Source: Pseudomonas sp. N40(2020) (GTDB lineage Bacteria; Pseudomonadota; Gammaproteobacteria; Pseudomonadales; Pseudomonadaceae). Taken from it: a stretch of DNA of 64,000 bases. Where the stretch lies: contig NZ_JACSZV010000008.1 in the NCBI RefSeq assembly GCF_014472415.1, forward strand, positions 91,732 through 155,731, given 5' to 3'. Position numbers and translations under genes: made by a program. Shown piece after piece: positions 48,799-58,612 of the stretch. The notes beneath the pieces were generated by a model that made no database searches, was not told the DNA's origin, and was given only the letters and a program-made list of their open reading frames with translations. The stretch's first letter is position 1. Each line of letters begins with the position of its first letter.

Positions 48799-49159
48799 GA
48801 CAATGGCCGACTGAAAATAGAGTTGAATGGCAACGGACTCATCCTTTTCATCTGAAATCCATCCTGGAAATAACGATAGAAACCATCCTCAGGTAAAGGC
48901 GCGTAAGTTGTCGACCTGAAAGGTTTGTAGGAGAAATGCCGAGCAACCGACAAGTTGGGCCGAGGTACTACAGGCGCGAAATGCCTTTTCATTCGACTGA
49001 ATCGGTACTAAGAGATCAGGTTGAAAAAACGCTGTAGGAAACTGGTTCGATGCTGTTATGAATTAAATCGCGCACCACAAAAACAAAAAAACGGCTTACC
49101 GCAAAGTGAGCCGTTTTTTGTGCCCGGAGGAAAGTGCCCCCAGCAAAAGCACTAATGAT
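48799..49159. other. 361-bp gene-free stretch, right flank of the SymE-Xre module
   Basis: Relatively AT-rich for this genome. A 65-codon minus-strand frame (48795-48992) has no ribosome site or family resemblance and is not called. The right part holds the second GGCTTACC-type terminator. Confidence 0.5.
49085..49119. terminator. intrinsic terminator, near-copy of the tRNA-Met terminator
   Basis: AAAAAACGGCTTACC, GCAA, AGTGAGCCGTTTTTT. It is positioned downstream of the leftward DUF2817 gene and shares more than 30 bases of pattern with 48027-48060. Confidence 0.85.
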
Positions 49160-50269
49160 TTACTGCGACCAGTTGCCCAATGCCGACAACCCCTTCCCCC
49201 AAACCTGCCGAGTCCGCAACCCCACCATCGCCCGCCAATCAGGGTCCGCTGGATAAAACTGCTCCAGCAAACTCAACTTGATCGCCCTTCCCGTCGCGTC
49301 AAGCGGATCGCCATGTAGATGCAGCCAATGGTCATCACGCAAATATCGATGCACGTCCGCTCCCGGATACGTCCCGCACTCGATCACGAATGGCATCAGT
49401 TGCACACCTGGTAATGCATTGAGCAACGCCTGCGAGGTGTAACCGGTAGCCGTCGCCGCGACACCGGTTTCACTCAGGGTATCGGCGCCGGTGTGCAGGG
49501 TGTAGAGCCATGGGCCGTAGATCGATTGGGCCTGCGCCAACACCGGGTATGGCGCCTCAGTGATGGTCAACAGCATCGGATGACCGTACTCACCAGCCCC
49601 GGTGTGCAGGTCGAAACACATCAGCGTTTCTGCGCCAGCCAGATGTGCTTCGATGATTTGATGCAACGTGCGATTCGACCAACTAGGCGCGCGGCCACCG
49701 TAAAACAATCCATCGGGATGGCTGTGCTGACCGCCCTCGACAATCGACATCACCGCCGGCCAGCCATGCTCATCGATCTGCGCAGCCAGCAAGGCATCGG
49801 CACGTTGTCGCTCGGGGCCGTTCAAGTCGCGGCAGGCGTAGATTTCATGCAGCGCGGCGTAAGCCCGGTTATCCGGTAGCGACCCAGTGAAATCTTGGTG
49901 ATTGCGGTTGAGGTCGATGTTGTCTTCATTGACCCGCCGCAACCACGCCGTGCCCCAGGGATTGATCAGGTGAACCATCACCACCGCGACGTCCTTGGGC
50001 AGCGAACCCGGCACGAAGGTTTTCAGCCAGTCGATCTGACAGTCGGAGCCGTAATAACCCTCCACGCCATGCGTACCGCTAAGCGTCACCAAACGCCGCT
50101 TCGCCTGCGGGTTGCCGAGCACAGCCACATCGGTGCTCAACGGTTCGCCAAACGGCCCGCAACGCGGGTGTGCGTAGGAGGTAAGCGTCGCGCCGGCGGA
50201 TGTCGCAGCGGCAAGAAACTGTTCGCGCTGATGGCGGTAACTGGACTCGCTAGGAAACTCACTGTGCAT
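49160..50269 (-). CDS. DUF2817 / M14-like metallopeptidase
   Basis: A 369-residue protein of the DUF2817 family related to zinc carboxypeptidases. Likely zinc motifs are SGTHGVEGYYGS (His and Glu) and FDLHTGAGEYGHP (His), with LINPWGTAWLRRVNEDNIDL, NRN between. It may cleave a peptide or amide; no signal peptide is seen, so it is cytoplasmic. It is divergent from ggt, and both could act in peptide or glutathione use. Confidence 0.83.
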   Translation of the reverse strand: MHSEFPSESSYRHQREQFLAAATSAGATLTSYAHPRCGPFGEPLSTDVAVLGNPQAKRRLVTLSGTHGVEGYYGSDCQIDWLKTFVPGSLPKDVAVVMVHLINPWGTAWLRRVNEDNIDLNRNHQDFTGSLPDNRAYAALHEIYACRDLNGPERQRADALLAAQIDEHGWPAVMSIVEGGQHSHPDGLFYGGRAPSWSNRTLHQIIEAHLAGAETLMCFDLHTGAGEYGHPMLLTITEAPYPVLAQAQSIYGPWLYTLHTGADTLSETGVAATATGYTSQALLNALPGVQLMPFVIECGTYPGADVHRYLRDDHWLHLHGDPLDATGRAIKLSLLEQFYPADPDWRAMVGLRTRQVWGKGLSALGNWSQ

Positions 50270-50423
50270 GTCGGCCTCTTGTAGATTTTTCTGGCTTCAC
50301 GATTGCCACTGACCCTACAGAAAATTCGCCAAGGCATGAAGGAGAAACACACCGGTGGTTTGCGTCCTTCACGGTCGGTCGATAAAGTCCGTCAGACTTT
50401 TATCCCACGGACGGAGAGCCTAC

Positions 50424-52256
50424 GTGTTTCCAGCCCTGCCCTTGAGCCGCTTTCGCCTGCCTGCCCTGACGCTGATTATCAGTGCCCTGACCCTCACCGC
50501 GTGCAACGCACCACCCTCCTCGACCCTGCCGCTGGCGCCGGAAGCCGCCTCCGGTTATCGCACCGATCTGCAAACCCGCCACGCCAGCAAACACATGGCC
50601 GCCGCTGCGAATCCGCTGGCCGCTGAAGCCGGTCGCGAGATGCTACGTCAGGGCGGTTCGGCGATTGATGCGGCGATTGCGATGCAAGCGGTGCTGACGC
50701 TGGTTGAGCCGCAATCCTCCGGGATCGGTGGCGGCGCGATGATCGTGCTGTGGGACGGTAAACAGGTGCGCACCTATGACGGTCGCGAAACCGCGCCGGC
50801 CGGCGCCACCGAGAAGCTGTTTCTGCAAGCGGACGGTAAACCGATGCCGTTCCCGCAGGCGCAGATCGGTGGCCGTTCGGTCGGCACGCCGGGCGTGTTG
50901 CGCGCACTGGAGATGGCGCATAAACAACACGGTCGCCTGCCGTGGGCGAAGCTGTTCGAGCCGGCGATCAAACTCGCCGAGCAAGGCTTTGCGATTTCCC
51001 CGCGTCTGTATTCGCTGCTGGCGTCAGACCCGGTGATTGGTAAATCGCCGGACATGGCCGCGTACTTTCTCAACCACGACGGCAGTGTCAAAGCCGTCGG
51101 CACGCGCCTGCAAAACCCGGCGCTGGCTAAGGTGTTCAAGCGCATTGCCAACGAAGGCGCCGATGCGCTGTACAAAGGCCCGATCGCCGAGGAAATCGTC
51201 GCCAAGGTTCAGGGCCACGCCAACCCCGGCAGCCTTTCGTTGAACGATCTTCAGCGCTATCAGGCCAAGGAGCGCGCGCCGCTGTGCACCGACTACAAGC
51301 GATGGCAGGTCTGCGGCATGCCGCCGCCGTCGTCGGGCGGGATCGCCTTGGCGCAGATTCTCGGCACCTTGCAGGCACTGGAAACCCGCGACCCGCGTCT
51401 TTCGCTGACCCCGCTCAAACCCCACAAGACTGACAAACCGGCCGGCATCGAACCCGATCCACAAGCCGTGCATCTGATCGCCGAAGCCGAGCGCCTGGCC
51501 TACGCCGACCGCGCGCAATACGTCGCCGACACCGACTTCGTGCCAGTGCCGGTCAAAGGCCTCGTCGACCCAGGCTACCTCGCCAGCCGCGCCAGTCTGA
51601 TCGGCGAACGCAGCATGGGCAGCGCCAAACCGGGCACGCCGCCGGGCGTGCAAGTGGCCTACGCACCGGATCGCTCGCCGCTGCGCATTTCCACCTCGCA
51701 AGTGGTGGCGGTGGATGACCTCGGCGGCGCCGTGTCGATGACCACCACCATCGAAGCCGCATTCGGTTCGCACCTGATGGTTCAGGGCTTCTTGCTGAAC
51801 AACCAGATGACCGACTTCTCGTTCATCCCCGAAGAGAACGGGCAGAAAGTCGCCAACCGTGTCGAACCCGGCAAACGTCCACGCTCGTCGATGGCGCCGA
51901 CGCTGATCTTCGACCGCAACAGCGGCGAATTCCTCGCCAGCGTCGGCTCACCGGGTGGCTCGCAGATCATCGAATACGTGGCGAAAACCACCGTCGGCCT
52001 GCTCGACTGGAACCTCGATCCGCAAAGCGCCATCAGCCTGCCCAACTTCGGCAGCCGCAACGGCCCGACCGAACTGGAACAAGGCCAGTTCAGCCCGGCG
52101 CTGATTCAGGCGCTGAAGGACAAGGGCCACAGCGTGAATGAAATCGACATGACCAGCGGCACCCAGGCCGTCGTGCGGGTCAAGGATGCGCAAGGGAATG
52201 TGTCGTTGGCGGGTGGCGCGGATCCACGGCGTGAAGGGGAAGCGTTGGGCGATTGA
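50424..52256 (+). CDS. ggt: gamma-glutamyltransferase (periplasmic, lipoprotein-like signal)
   Basis: A 610-residue N-terminal-nucleophile hydrolase that cleaves glutathione and other gamma-glutamyl compounds. The signal FRLPALTLIISALTLTAC may be a lipobox. SSGIGGGAMIVLWDG is near residue 100, and the self-cleavage/nucleophile region AVSMTTTIEAAFGSHLMV is near 440. I chose GTG at 50424 because GGAG lies seven bases upstream; the frame extends further without a site. A terminator follows. Confidence 0.88.
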   Translation: MFPALPLSRFRLPALTLIISALTLTACNAPPSSTLPLAPEAASGYRTDLQTRHASKHMAAAANPLAAEAGREMLRQGGSAIDAAIAMQAVLTLVEPQSSGIGGGAMIVLWDGKQVRTYDGRETAPAGATEKLFLQADGKPMPFPQAQIGGRSVGTPGVLRALEMAHKQHGRLPWAKLFEPAIKLAEQGFAISPRLYSLLASDPVIGKSPDMAAYFLNHDGSVKAVGTRLQNPALAKVFKRIANEGADALYKGPIAEEIVAKVQGHANPGSLSLNDLQRYQAKERAPLCTDYKRWQVCGMPPPSSGGIALAQILGTLQALETRDPRLSLTPLKPHKTDKPAGIEPDPQAVHLIAEAERLAYADRAQYVADTDFVPVPVKGLVDPGYLASRASLIGERSMGSAKPGTPPGVQVAYAPDRSPLRISTSQVVAVDDLGGAVSMTTTIEAAFGSHLMVQGFLLNNQMTDFSFIPEENGQKVANRVEPGKRPRSSMAPTLIFDRNSGEFLASVGSPGGSQIIEYVAKTTVGLLDWNLDPQSAISLPNFGSRNGPTELEQGQFSPALIQALKDKGHSVNEIDMTSGTQAVVRVKDAQGNVSLAGGADPRREGEALGD

Positions 52257-52272
52257 GGCTACGCAGTGAATG

Positions 52273-52303
52273 GAAAAGGCTTACCGGGAGGTAGGCCTTT
52301 TTT
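52273..52303. terminator. bidirectional terminator after ggt
   Basis: AAAGGCTTACC, GGGA loop, GGTAGGCCTTTTTT. It separates the convergent ggt and lysE-type genes and belongs to the same GGCTTACC shape as 48027 and 49085. Confidence 0.87.
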
Positions 52304-52340
52304 ATGCTCTGAGATCGAGTTTTTGCTTGGCGACCACGAC

Positions 52341-52973
52341 TCAGCGACTAGCCACCAAATGCGCCCCAAACAGCAGATAACAACCACCGGCCAATCGATC
52401 CAGCCATTGACGTGACCGCTCGTAAACACCGGCAATCCGCCGACTGGCGAAGAACAGCGCCACGCTGCAATACCAACTGAACGACAACGTGGCCATGGTC
52501 ATCACCGCCAGCGCCAGCAGCAACGGCGGTATATGGGCAGGCATCGCGGTGGCGAAGATTGTTGCGACGAAAAGCGCCGATTTGGGGTTGGTCATGTTGC
52601 CCAGAAAACCGCGCCCGTAAGCACCGAGCAACGTTTGCTGCGCAGCATCTGAAGCGCCTGGGACGATGGGCGCCTTGCGCTTGAATTGCTTGAGTCCGAG
52701 ATAGATCAGGTAGCAGCCGCCGGCAATCTTGAAGCTCAAGTACAAGGTCGGCGCTGCGCTGAACAATGACTGGATACCCAGGCCGCCCGCCAGTCCCCAC
52801 AACACCGTTCCGCTGGCAACGCCGAGCGCCGCTACCACGCCATGACGGCGGGAGCGGCTGACTGCGAGTTGAGCGATGTTGAAGAAATTCGGGCCGGGTG
52901 TGACCACCGCAACTGTCCATAGCAACGCCAGCGACAGTAACGGAGCGAGATAACTCGAAAGGGAAAGGTCCAT
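52341..52973 (-). CDS. LysE-family translocator
   Basis: A 210-residue membrane protein with about six hydrophobic segments. The signature VVTPGPNFFNIAQLAVSRSRR is near residue 23 and FLGNMTNPKSALFVATIFAT near 123, typical of LysE/RhtB amino-acid exporters. Substrate is unknown. It is convergent with ggt, so export of an amino acid released by Ggt is conceivable but unproven. Confidence 0.87.
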   Translation of the reverse strand: MDLSLSSYLAPLLSLALLWTVAVVTPGPNFFNIAQLAVSRSRRHGVVAALGVASGTVLWGLAGGLGIQSLFSAAPTLYLSFKIAGGCYLIYLGLKQFKRKAPIVPGASDAAQQTLLGAYGRGFLGNMTNPKSALFVATIFATAMPAHIPPLLLALAVMTMATLSFSWYCSVALFFASRRIAGVYERSRQWLDRLAGGCYLLFGAHLVASR

Positions 52974-53045
52974 GGGGCACGTGTGATTGGTTCGACAATG
53001 CCCCTACCTTGCAACATTCAGCAATGTTTTGCCATCAGCCACCAT

Positions 53046-53645
53046 TCAAATCGCTAGCGTCTTGCCATCCACCGCGTCACCAATCGTCAGGAAATGCCCA
53101 CCCGCCACATGGTGCAGCGTACGCAAACCATCATGCCCTTCGAAATGCCAACGCCCTTCACTGAACACACGCTCATCGGCGTGAGCGGCGATGACTTCGG
53201 CGAGAAACAGATCGTACTGTTCGTGGTTACGCGGCTCGGGCAACAAGCGGCATTCGAGCCAGGCGACGCAACCGTCGAGCAATGGCGCCTCGACTTTCTC
53301 GCCAGCAAAGGTCTGCAAGCCATAGGCCTGAAACTTGTCCTGCCCTTGGTTTTGAGTGATTTCCAGACCCGACGTGTTGCCGACGGTTTGCACGATATCG
53401 GCCTGATTGACGCACGGCACGTTGAGGACGAAGGTGCCGGACGCTTCAAGCAATTGCCGCGTCCAGGTGGATTTGTCGAGTACGACGGCGACTTTCGGCG
53501 GTTCGAAATCCAGCGGCATCGCCCATGCGGCGGCCATGATGTTGCGCTGGCCGTCATGGGCGGCGCTGACCAGAACGGTCGGGCCGTGGTTAAGCAAACG
53601 GTAGGCTTTGTTCAGGGGTACCGGGCGGCGGTGGGAATCGCTCAT
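53046..53645 (-). CDS. flavin reductase-like protein
   Basis: A 199-residue FMN-binding split-barrel protein: RPVPLNKAYRLLNHGPTVLV, AWAMPLDFEPPKVAVVLDKS and VLNVPCVNQADIVQTVG match the flavin reductase-like family that supplies reduced flavin or reduces small substrates. The ATG at MSDSHRRPV follows GGAG. The longer frame reads into the REPIN upstream and is not used. Confidence 0.87.
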   Translation of the reverse strand: MSDSHRRPVPLNKAYRLLNHGPTVLVSAAHDGQRNIMAAAWAMPLDFEPPKVAVVLDKSTWTRQLLEASGTFVLNVPCVNQADIVQTVGNTSGLEITQNQGQDKFQAYGLQTFAGEKVEAPLLDGCVAWLECRLLPEPRNHEQYDLFLAEVIAAHADERVFSEGRWHFEGHDGLRTLHHVAGGHFLTIGDAVDGKTLAI

Positions 53646-53706
53646 GGGGATCTGCTCCGGGAAAAAGGAACAGATTGTAGCGCCAGCGATTGGAGAAACG
53701 CAGAAC

Positions 53707-53798
53707 CTGTGGGAGCGAGCTTGCTCGCGATAGCGGTCTGTCAGGCAACGCATTGGTTGAATGTCAGACCGCTATCGCGAGCAGGCTCACTCCTACAG
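53707..53798. repeat. REPIN (GTGGGAGCGAGCTTGCTCGC type)
   Basis: CTGTGGGAGCGAGCTTGCTC...GCGATAGCGGTCTG faces a near-exact reverse complement ending GCAGGCTCACTCCTACAG. It is a different REP family from those at 16.5 and 31.6 kb and lies between two leftward genes. Confidence 0.9.
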
Positions 53799-53811
53799 GG
53801 TTTGGTTCAGG

Positions 53812-55128
53812 TCAGTGGGACAGTTGATTGGCGAACTGCCCGACCGCATCGACCACTTTCTGCGCGCCGTCCTGAATCTCGAGGATCACCGTGCCCGCCT
53901 CCGCCGCGAGCGCCAGCCCTTGTTCGGCCTGGAGCTTGCCGTCGGTCATCAGGGCGACGGCGTTGCGCGCCATTTCCTGGTTCTGCCGCACCACGCCGAC
54001 GATTTCCTCGGTCGCCTGGCTGGTACGTGAAGCCAGTTGTCGCACTTCATCGGCCACCACAGCAAAGCCGCGCCCCTGCTCGCCAGCACGCGCTGCTTCG
54101 ATCGCCGCGTTGAGCGCCAGCAAGTTAGTCTGCTCGGCAATGCCGCTGATGGTTTTGACGATGGTGCCAATCACCAGCGACTGCTCGTTCAGCGCTTCGA
54201 TGCCTTCACCGGCGGTCTGCATGTGCCGCGACAGATCGCGCATCACGTTGACGGCCTCGGTCACAACGGTCGTACCGCGTTGCGCGGTGCTGTCGGTCTG
54301 CTGCGAGGTGCTGTAGGCAATGTTGGCCGCGTCAGCGACGGCTTGCTCGCGATTGACCTGATCGGTGATCACCGTGGCGAACTTCACCACTTTGTACAGT
54401 TTGTTGTTGGCATCGACCACCGGGTTGTAGGACGCCTCCAGCCATACCCTACGACCATGGCTGTCGACACGCTTGAAGCGTTCAGCCACGAATTCGCCAT
54501 TGTTCAAACGGCGCCAGAAGTTCTGATACTCGGCGCTGTTGTATTCCTCGGGTGTGCAGAACATACGGTGATGTTTGCCTTTGATCTGCGCCAGGCTGTA
54601 ACCCATGCCGTTGAGGAACCGCTCGTTGGCGTTGAGCACGTTGCCGTTGAGGTCAAACTCGATCACTGCAGTGGAACGCACCAACGCGCCGATCAGGTTT
54701 TCGTGTTCGCGGGAGGCTTCGATGGTGCGGGTCAGGTCGCTGGAGAAGATCGAAATATGTTTGATCCGACCATCCGAAGAACGTACAGGCTGGGCAATCG
54801 AGCGCAACCAGGCCTCTTCACCATTGCCACGCAACAGGCGCACGGCTCCGGCGAAGTGCTCGCCTCGGGTCAACGCATTCCTGAAGCGGTGGTGAAATTC
54901 GTCGGATTTGACGTGAGCCGGCACGATATCCTCAAGCGCCCGCCCCATCAGGTCCTGGCTCTTGTAGAGCATCTCGTTGAGGAAGTTCTGGTTGACCGAT
55001 TGAATCCGTCCGTCCGGTTCAAGGGTCAGCACCAGCATCTCGCTTTCCAGGCTTTCCTTTACCTGCACAAGACTGGAGAGTTCTTCACGAAGAGCGGCCA
55101 GCTCTTGCTTCAGGCGTTTGTTGAACAT
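53812..55128 (-). CDS. soluble PAS-PAS methyl-accepting protein (BdlA-like)
   Basis: A 438-residue transducer without membrane segments. A coiled start ([20 protein letters not shown]) precedes PAS1 (about 25-120), PAS2 (about 150-245, with [17 protein letters not shown]) and the signalling hairpin with [20 protein letters not shown] near 343-361. The layout matches BdlA/McpS-type cytoplasmic sensors for redox or biofilm dispersal. The ATG at MFNKRLKQE has only a weak ribosome site. Confidence 0.85.
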   Translation of the reverse strand: MFNKRLKQELAALREELSSLVQVKESLESEMLVLTLEPDGRIQSVNQNFLNEMLYKSQDLMGRALEDIVPAHVKSDEFHHRFRNALTRGEHFAGAVRLLRGNGEEAWLRSIAQPVRSSDGRIKHISIFSSDLTRTIEASREHENLIGALVRSTAVIEFDLNGNVLNANERFLNGMGYSLAQIKGKHHRMFCTPEEYNSAEYQNFWRRLNNGEFVAERFKRVDSHGRRVWLEASYNPVVDANNKLYKVVKFATVITDQVNREQAVADAANIAYSTSQQTDSTAQRGTTVVTEAVNVMRDLSRHMQTAGEGIEALNEQSLVIGTIVKTISGIAEQTNLLALNAAIEAARAGEQGRGFAVVADEVRQLASRTSQATEEIVGVVRQNQEMARNAVALMTDGKLQAEQGLALAAEAGTVILEIQDGAQKVVDAVGQFANQLSH

Positions 55129-55244
55129 GGGAAAGCACCGATGGGCAGGGTAGTAAGCGGGATACAGCCTAACCATCGGCCTTGGAAGTCTTTTCTGAAG
55201 AGCGTTTGAGACCGGTCAGTCAAAAATAGTTTGGGCGGTTGGCG

Positions 55245-56558
55245 TCAAGCAGCCCCGGCCACCTGACACGGGCCCGTGCGCGGCATCCGCGAGCCGAAAT
55301 ACGCAGCACTGAGAATCCCCACTACGCCCATCACCGCGCAGAAGATCACGCAGATCCAAGGGCTCCACGGCATCAGACCGATCAACAACAGCGGTGTGAT
55401 ACTCGCCCAGGCGGCGTAGGCAATGTTGTAGGTGAAGGAGATCCCCGACACTCGGATACGCGCCGGGAACAAACCGACCATCACCGACGGCACCGCGCCG
55501 ACGACACCACACGCCAGACCAGCCACTGCATACGCCAGACCGACCCAATCGCCGCCCATGATCAGACAGCCATAAAGCACGGCGATGCCTAGCGGCAGCA
55601 GCAGGCTGTAAAGCATGACGGTGCGCCAGGCGCCGATGCGATCGACCAGCAGACCGGCGATCACGCAACCGATATTGAGGAAGACGATGCCCAATGCGCT
55701 CAGGGCAAAGGTGTGGCTAGCGGTCATGCCGAAGGTTTTCTGCATCATGGTCGGGGTGATGACCACGAACACCACCACTGCCGAGGTCAGTACGCAAGTC
55801 AGTAGCATGGCCGGCAGCATCGCCAACCGGTGTTCACGCAGCACGGTACGCAGCGGCAGTTCGACCCGCGCTTCGCGTTGCGCTTCCATTGCCATGAATA
55901 CCGGAGTTTCGCTTAACCAGCGACGCAGATAGACACCGATCACGCCGAATACGCCGCCGAGCAGGAACGGATAGCGCCAGGCGTAATCGAGGATTTCCGC
56001 CGGGGTAAAGGCTTGCGCCAGAAAGGTCGCGGTCAGTGCGCCGATCAGATAGCCGAACGTCAGCCCGGCCTGCAAAACGCCCAGCGCATAACCACGATGG
56101 CCGGTCGGTGCGTGTTCGGCGACGAACACCCAGGCGCTCGGTACTTCACCGCCGACGGCCGCGCCTTGGAGGATGCGCAGCGCCAGTAATAGCAGCGGCG
56201 CGAAATAACCGATCTGCGCATACGTCGGCATGATCCCGATCAGCAGGCACGGCAACGCCATCATCAGGATGCTCAGGCTGAAGACTTTCTTGCGCCCCAA
56301 TCGGTCGGCGAAATGCGCCATCAGGATCCCGCCCAGCGGCCGCGCCAGATAACCGGTGACGAAAATCCCGAAGCTCTGCAACAGGCGCAGCCACTCGGGC
56401 ATTTCCGGCGGGAAGAACAACTGGCTGAGGGTCAGGGCGAAGAACACGAAGATGATGAAATCGTAGATCTCCAGCGCCCCGCCAAGGGCCGCAAGGCCGA
56501 GGGTCTTGTAGTCGGAGCGGCTGAACGGCGCAGGTTTGGCCGTGGTTTGGGCAGTCAT
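55245..56558 (-). CDS. MFS transporter, metabolite:H+ symporter (MHS) type
   Basis: A 437-residue 12-segment membrane protein. ALEIYDFIIFVFFALTLSQL, GYLARPLGGILMAHFADRLG, RKK and GEVPSAWVFVAEHAPTGHRG match the MHS family that takes up citrate, shikimate, ketoglutarate or similar acids. The start MTAQTTAKP was chosen over a 13-codon extension. It is divergent from an AtoE-type transporter gene, pointing to organic acid uptake. Confidence 0.85.
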   Translation of the reverse strand: MTAQTTAKPAPFSRSDYKTLGLAALGGALEIYDFIIFVFFALTLSQLFFPPEMPEWLRLLQSFGIFVTGYLARPLGGILMAHFADRLGRKKVFSLSILMMALPCLLIGIMPTYAQIGYFAPLLLLALRILQGAAVGGEVPSAWVFVAEHAPTGHRGYALGVLQAGLTFGYLIGALTATFLAQAFTPAEILDYAWRYPFLLGGVFGVIGVYLRRWLSETPVFMAMEAQREARVELPLRTVLREHRLAMLPAMLLTCVLTSAVVVFVVITPTMMQKTFGMTASHTFALSALGIVFLNIGCVIAGLLVDRIGAWRTVMLYSLLLPLGIAVLYGCLIMGGDWVGLAYAVAGLACGVVGAVPSVMVGLFPARIRVSGISFTYNIAYAAWASITPLLLIGLMPWSPWICVIFCAVMGVVGILSAAYFGSRMPRTGPCQVAGAA

Positions 56559-56813
56559 GGCAAAGAACTCTGGCAGGCAAAAAACCAAGGCGCCCATGGT
56601 CTACGCAAATGGGCGGATGGACAACCCGTTAGACCATCGTCATGGTTTGGCAAAACCTGCTCACAAAACGGCGGCGGTTGATTTACTGTTTATGCCTGTC
56701 CTGAGGGTACGCAAAGCTCTGACAGTCATATCCACAGGGGTTATCTGGTTTGACTGATAGGGATGGCAGCCCCAAGGGACCAAAAATAACCATAAAAAAT
56801 CCGAGGTACTCCC

Positions 56814-58232
56814 GTGGCCGTTGATATCGAAGATAGCCGCTCCGCACGCTTTGCCCTGCGCTGTTCAAGTTTTGCCGAACGCTGGTTTCCCGACTCCTGG
56901 GTATTCGCCGCGCTGGCCGTGATCATCGTGGCAGTGGCCACGCTGGCCATGGGCGCCAAGCCCACCGCTGCCGCGATGGCGTTCGGTGATGGCTTCTGGA
57001 GCCTGATTCCGTTCACCATGCAGATGGCTTTCGTGGTGATAGGCGGCTACGTTGTCGCCAGCTCGCCCCCCGCCGTGAAACTGATTGATCGCCTGGCACG
57101 CATCCCGAAAAACGGTCGCTCCGCCGTGGCCTGGGTTGCCTTGATCTCGATGGTCGCGTCGCTGCTCAACTGGGGTCTATCGCTGGTGTTCGGCGGTTTG
57201 CTGGTGCGCGCCCTCGCCCGCCGCACCGATCTGAAAATGGACTACCGTGCCGCCGGGGCCGCTGCCTATCTGGGTCTTGGCGCGGTGTGGGCGCTGGGCT
57301 TGTCGTCGTCGGCTGCGCAGTTGCAGGCCAACCCCGCCAGCCTGCCGCCATCGATCCTGTCGATCACTGGCGTTATTCCCTTCACCGAAACCATTTTCCT
57401 CTGGCAGTCCGGCGTGATGCTGCTGGCGCTGATCGTGATTTCGATCATCATCGCCTACGCCACCGCCCCCGGGCCGAACTCCGCGCGCGACGCCGAGGCC
57501 TGCGGCATCGACCCGGCCTTTAACCTGCCTCCGCTGCAACCACGCACCCGGCCGGGTGAATGGCTGGAACACAGTCCGCTGCTGATCATCGTGCTGGTGC
57601 TGCTGGCGGCGGGATGGCTGTTCCACGAGTTCTCGACTAAACCGGCGATCACCGCGATCTCCGGGCTGAACACCTACAACTTCCTGTTCATCATGCTCGG
57701 CGCATTGCTGCACTGGCGTCCGCGCAGCTTCCTGGACGCGGTTGCGCGAGCGGTGCCGACCACTACGGGCGTGCTGATTCAGTTCCCGCTGTACGGCTCG
57801 ATTGCCGCGCTGATGACCACGGTCAAAGGCGCCGATGCGCAAACCCTGGCGCATCACATCTCGACGTTTTTCGTGAGCATCGCCTCTCACGATACCTATG
57901 CGTTGTTGATGGGCGTGTACTCGGCGATTCTCGGCTTCTTCATCCCGTCCGGCGGCGGCAAGTGGATCATCGAAGCGCCTTACGTGATGCAAGTGGCCAA
58001 CGATTTGCAGTATCACCTCGGCTGGGCGGTGCAGATCTACAACGCCGCCGAAGCACTGCCGAACCTGATCAACCCGTTCTACATGCTGCCGCTGCTGGGC
58101 GTGCTCGGTCTGAAGGCGCGAGATCTGATCGGCTTCTCGTTCGTGCAATTGCTGGTGCACACGCCGCTGGTGCTGCTGTTGCTTTGGGCGCTGGGGACGA
58201 CATTGGCGTATACGCCGCCGGTGATGCCGTAA
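56814..58232 (+). CDS. AtoE-family short-chain fatty acid transporter
   Basis: A 472-residue membrane protein: FAERWFPDSWVFAALAVIIV, GFWSLIPFTMQMAFVVIGGY and FFIPSGGGKWIIEAPYVMQV match AtoE (TIGR00366). It is expected to import short-chain acids such as acetoacetate or butyrate, but no degradation genes are adjacent. The start is GTG with GAGG eight bases upstream. A strong hairpin follows the stop. Confidence 0.87.
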   Translation: MAVDIEDSRSARFALRCSSFAERWFPDSWVFAALAVIIVAVATLAMGAKPTAAAMAFGDGFWSLIPFTMQMAFVVIGGYVVASSPPAVKLIDRLARIPKNGRSAVAWVALISMVASLLNWGLSLVFGGLLVRALARRTDLKMDYRAAGAAAYLGLGAVWALGLSSSAAQLQANPASLPPSILSITGVIPFTETIFLWQSGVMLLALIVISIIIAYATAPGPNSARDAEACGIDPAFNLPPLQPRTRPGEWLEHSPLLIIVLVLLAAGWLFHEFSTKPAITAISGLNTYNFLFIMLGALLHWRPRSFLDAVARAVPTTTGVLIQFPLYGSIAALMTTVKGADAQTLAHHISTFFVSIASHDTYALLMGVYSAILGFFIPSGGGKWIIEAPYVMQVANDLQYHLGWAVQIYNAAEALPNLINPFYMLPLLGVLGLKARDLIGFSFVQLLVHTPLVLLLLWALGTTLAYTPPVMP

Positions 58233-58239
58233 ATGATTG

Positions 58240-58275
58240 GATTGCACCTGCCTAAGGGCAGGTGCAATCAGTTTT
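58240..58275. terminator. perfect 13-bp hairpin between convergent atoE-type and hepT genes
   Basis: GATTGCACCTGCC, TAAG loop, GGCAGGTGCAATC, then GTTTTG. It overlaps the hepT stop codon and can serve both genes. Confidence 0.85.
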
Positions 58276-58612
58276 GCTCAGCAGGAAGGACCTTCAAAAG
58301 TTCGGGCAATGCGACCTGGACTGTTTCCCACACCACATCCAGGTTGATATCGAAATAACCGTGCGCAATCCGGTTGCGCATTCCGCGCATGGCACGCCAT
58401 GGCACCTGAGAATTCCGGGCGGTGAACTCAGGATAACGATCCATTACCTTCGTAGCCGCCTCGCCAATGATAACCAGGCTCATGATGACCGCTTGCTGGG
58501 TACGCTTGTCGTCGATGAACTCTTGTTTGCTCAGGCCTTCGACAAAGATCAGCGCATCACTCGCAGCTTGGCGCATGTGCTCAAGGTAATCGCCGAGCCG
58601 GTTCTCGATCAT
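58268..58612 (-). CDS. hepT: HepT-like ribonuclease toxin (DUF86)
   Basis: A 114-residue helical protein with the HEPN catalytic pattern RNRIAHGYFD (Rx4HxY) near residue 80. HepT toxins cleave RNA and are silenced when the partner MntA adds AMP groups to the tyrosine. The gene overlaps mntA by four bases in the usual order, antitoxin first. Its end overlaps the terminator hairpin. Confidence 0.88.
   Translation of the reverse strand: MIENRLGDYLEHMRQAASDALIFVEGLSKQEFIDDKRTQQAVIMSLVIIGEAATKVMDRYPEFTARNSQVPWRAMRGMRNRIAHGYFDINLDVVWETVQVALPELLKVLPAEQN

Noticed and set aside
48795..48992. 65-codon minus-strand frame beside the Xre gene
   Set aside because: No ribosome site, no recognisable family and unusual composition; probably chance.
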